Shown here in pieces: positions 5,765 through 5,951 of a stretch of DNA of 5,951 nucleotides. Position 1 is the first letter of the stretch; every line of letters starts with the position of its first letter. The DNA is from Alphaproteobacteria bacterium (GTDB taxonomy: Bacteria > Pseudomonadota > Alphaproteobacteria > Micropepsales > Micropepsaceae), in the NCBI GenBank assembly GCA_947455695.1, contig CANGRN010000106.1:1-5951 (forward strand), in the 5' to 3' direction. Position numbers and translations under genes: made by a program. The notes under the pieces are model-generated. The model worked only from the letters and a program-made list of their open reading frames with translations, did not search any database and had not been told where the DNA came from.

Positions 5765-5792
5765 CATGAAGCGTCGTACGCGACCATTCATG
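5765..5792 (+). other. hairpin just upstream of the last gene's ribosome-binding site
   Basis: CATGAA (5765-5770) pairs with TTCATG (5787-5792), and inside it GCGT (5771-5774) pairs with ACGC (5778-5781) around a 3-nt loop, leaving a 5-nt bulge GACCA at 5782-5786. That gives ten pairs ending 25 nt before the ATG at 5818, close to the Shine-Dalgarno at 5804-5810. It could influence translation of the downstream gene. Confidence 0.45.
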
Positions 5793-5817
5793 CCCCTGAT
5801 GGTGAAGGAAACTTAGT

Positions 5818-5951
5818 ATGTCCGTCAAAAGCCTGATGTTTCTGACGTCGGCGCTGGTTTCGACCAGCATGGTTATCGAGCCTCTGGCGGCAAATGCCGG
5901 CGGGTTGAACCAGCTTGGCACGTCCACCAACAATGCCGGTGTCTCAAATCC
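5818..5951 (+). CDS. exported protein of unknown function, N-terminal fragment (3' end outside window)
   Basis: The ATG at 5818 is preceded by GAAGGAA (5804-5810) seven bases upstream, a good ribosome-binding site and the strongest in the window. The 44 visible residues begin with a Sec signal peptide: MSVKS, a hydrophobic segment of Leu, Phe, Ala, Val and Met, and a likely cut after AANA (residue 27). The mature N-terminus GGLNQLGTSTNNAG is rich in Gly, Asn, Thr and Ser, with no charged residue, as is common in surface adhesins, beta-helix and autotransporter passenger proteins. Too little is visible to name a family. It is preceded by a long structured leader, which suggests regulated expression. 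The frame is still open at base 5951. Confidence 0.75.
   Translation, partial: MSVKSLMFLTSALVSTSMVIEPLAANAGGLNQLGTSTNNAGVSN

Larger units (their letters stand above)
5444..5817. promoter_or_regulatory. 374-bp divergent intergenic region with many inverted repeats
   Basis: This stretch separates the start of the PAS gene (minus) from the start of the last gene (plus) and should contain both promoters, though I cannot identify convincing -35/-10 pairs. The half near the PAS gene contains a perfect 11-bp palindrome TCCGTAACGGA (5480-5490) and two interleaved inverted repeats, GCATGGC/GCCATGC (5493-5499 and 5527-5533) and GGCGGCC/GGCCGCC (5497-5503 and 5539-5545). The middle (about 5578-5680) is richer in A and T. 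The half near the last gene has the hairpins listed separately. A 64-codon frame with a TTG start lies at 5458-5652, but it has no ribosome-binding site and no family resemblance. Confidence 0.5.

Noticed and set aside
5649..5933. 94-codon minus-strand frame over the last gene's leader and start
   Set aside because: It is antisense to a well-supported signal peptide with a strong ribosome-binding site and has no family features.

Overview
The window is GC-rich, densely coded DNA from a Gram-negative bacterium, most likely an alphaproteobacterium. The evidence is the large-type NAD-dependent glutamate dehydrogenase tail, a PAS_5-type (DUF-like) PAS protein, a tandem PilZ protein, an OmpA lipoprotein with the alphaproteobacterial type of N-terminal region, and several proteins with Sec signals for the cell envelope. 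No rRNA, tRNA, IS element, phage gene or CRISPR array is visible, so this looks like ordinary chromosomal backbone with one decayed gene.

Layout. Positions 1-537 (+) hold the C-terminal end of an NAD-glutamate dehydrogenase. Positions 575-1357 (+) encode a MipA/OmpV-family outer-membrane barrel, and 1462-2040 (+) a small Fe(II)/2-oxoglutarate dioxygenase. Converging on the last gene and overlapping its 3' end is a minus-strand remnant of a biliverdin-forming heme oxygenase (1973-2389), whose N-terminal, heme-ligating part is missing. Directly upstream of the remnant on the same strand is a protein with two PilZ domains (2426-3067), a probable c-di-GMP receptor. A divergent, repeat-rich intergenic region (3068-3330) separates it from an OmpA-domain lipoprotein (3331-4272, +) that ends at a strong intrinsic terminator. 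A small secreted protein with two cysteines (4373-4723, +) meets, tail to tail with a 3-bp gap, a minus-strand PAS-domain protein with a run of nine prolines (4727-5443). A 374-bp divergent region (5444-5817) full of inverted repeats leads to the start of an exported protein that runs off the right edge (5818 onward, +).

How the genes relate. No single pathway or large operon is evident; the genes are mostly separate units with alternating strand. A loose theme is the envelope (outer-membrane barrel, peptidoglycan-binding lipoprotein, two exported proteins) together with signalling (PilZ and PAS). I did not find a convincing new multi-gene system. The points most worth a second look are the truncated heme oxygenase and the structured putative 5' leader in front of the last gene.
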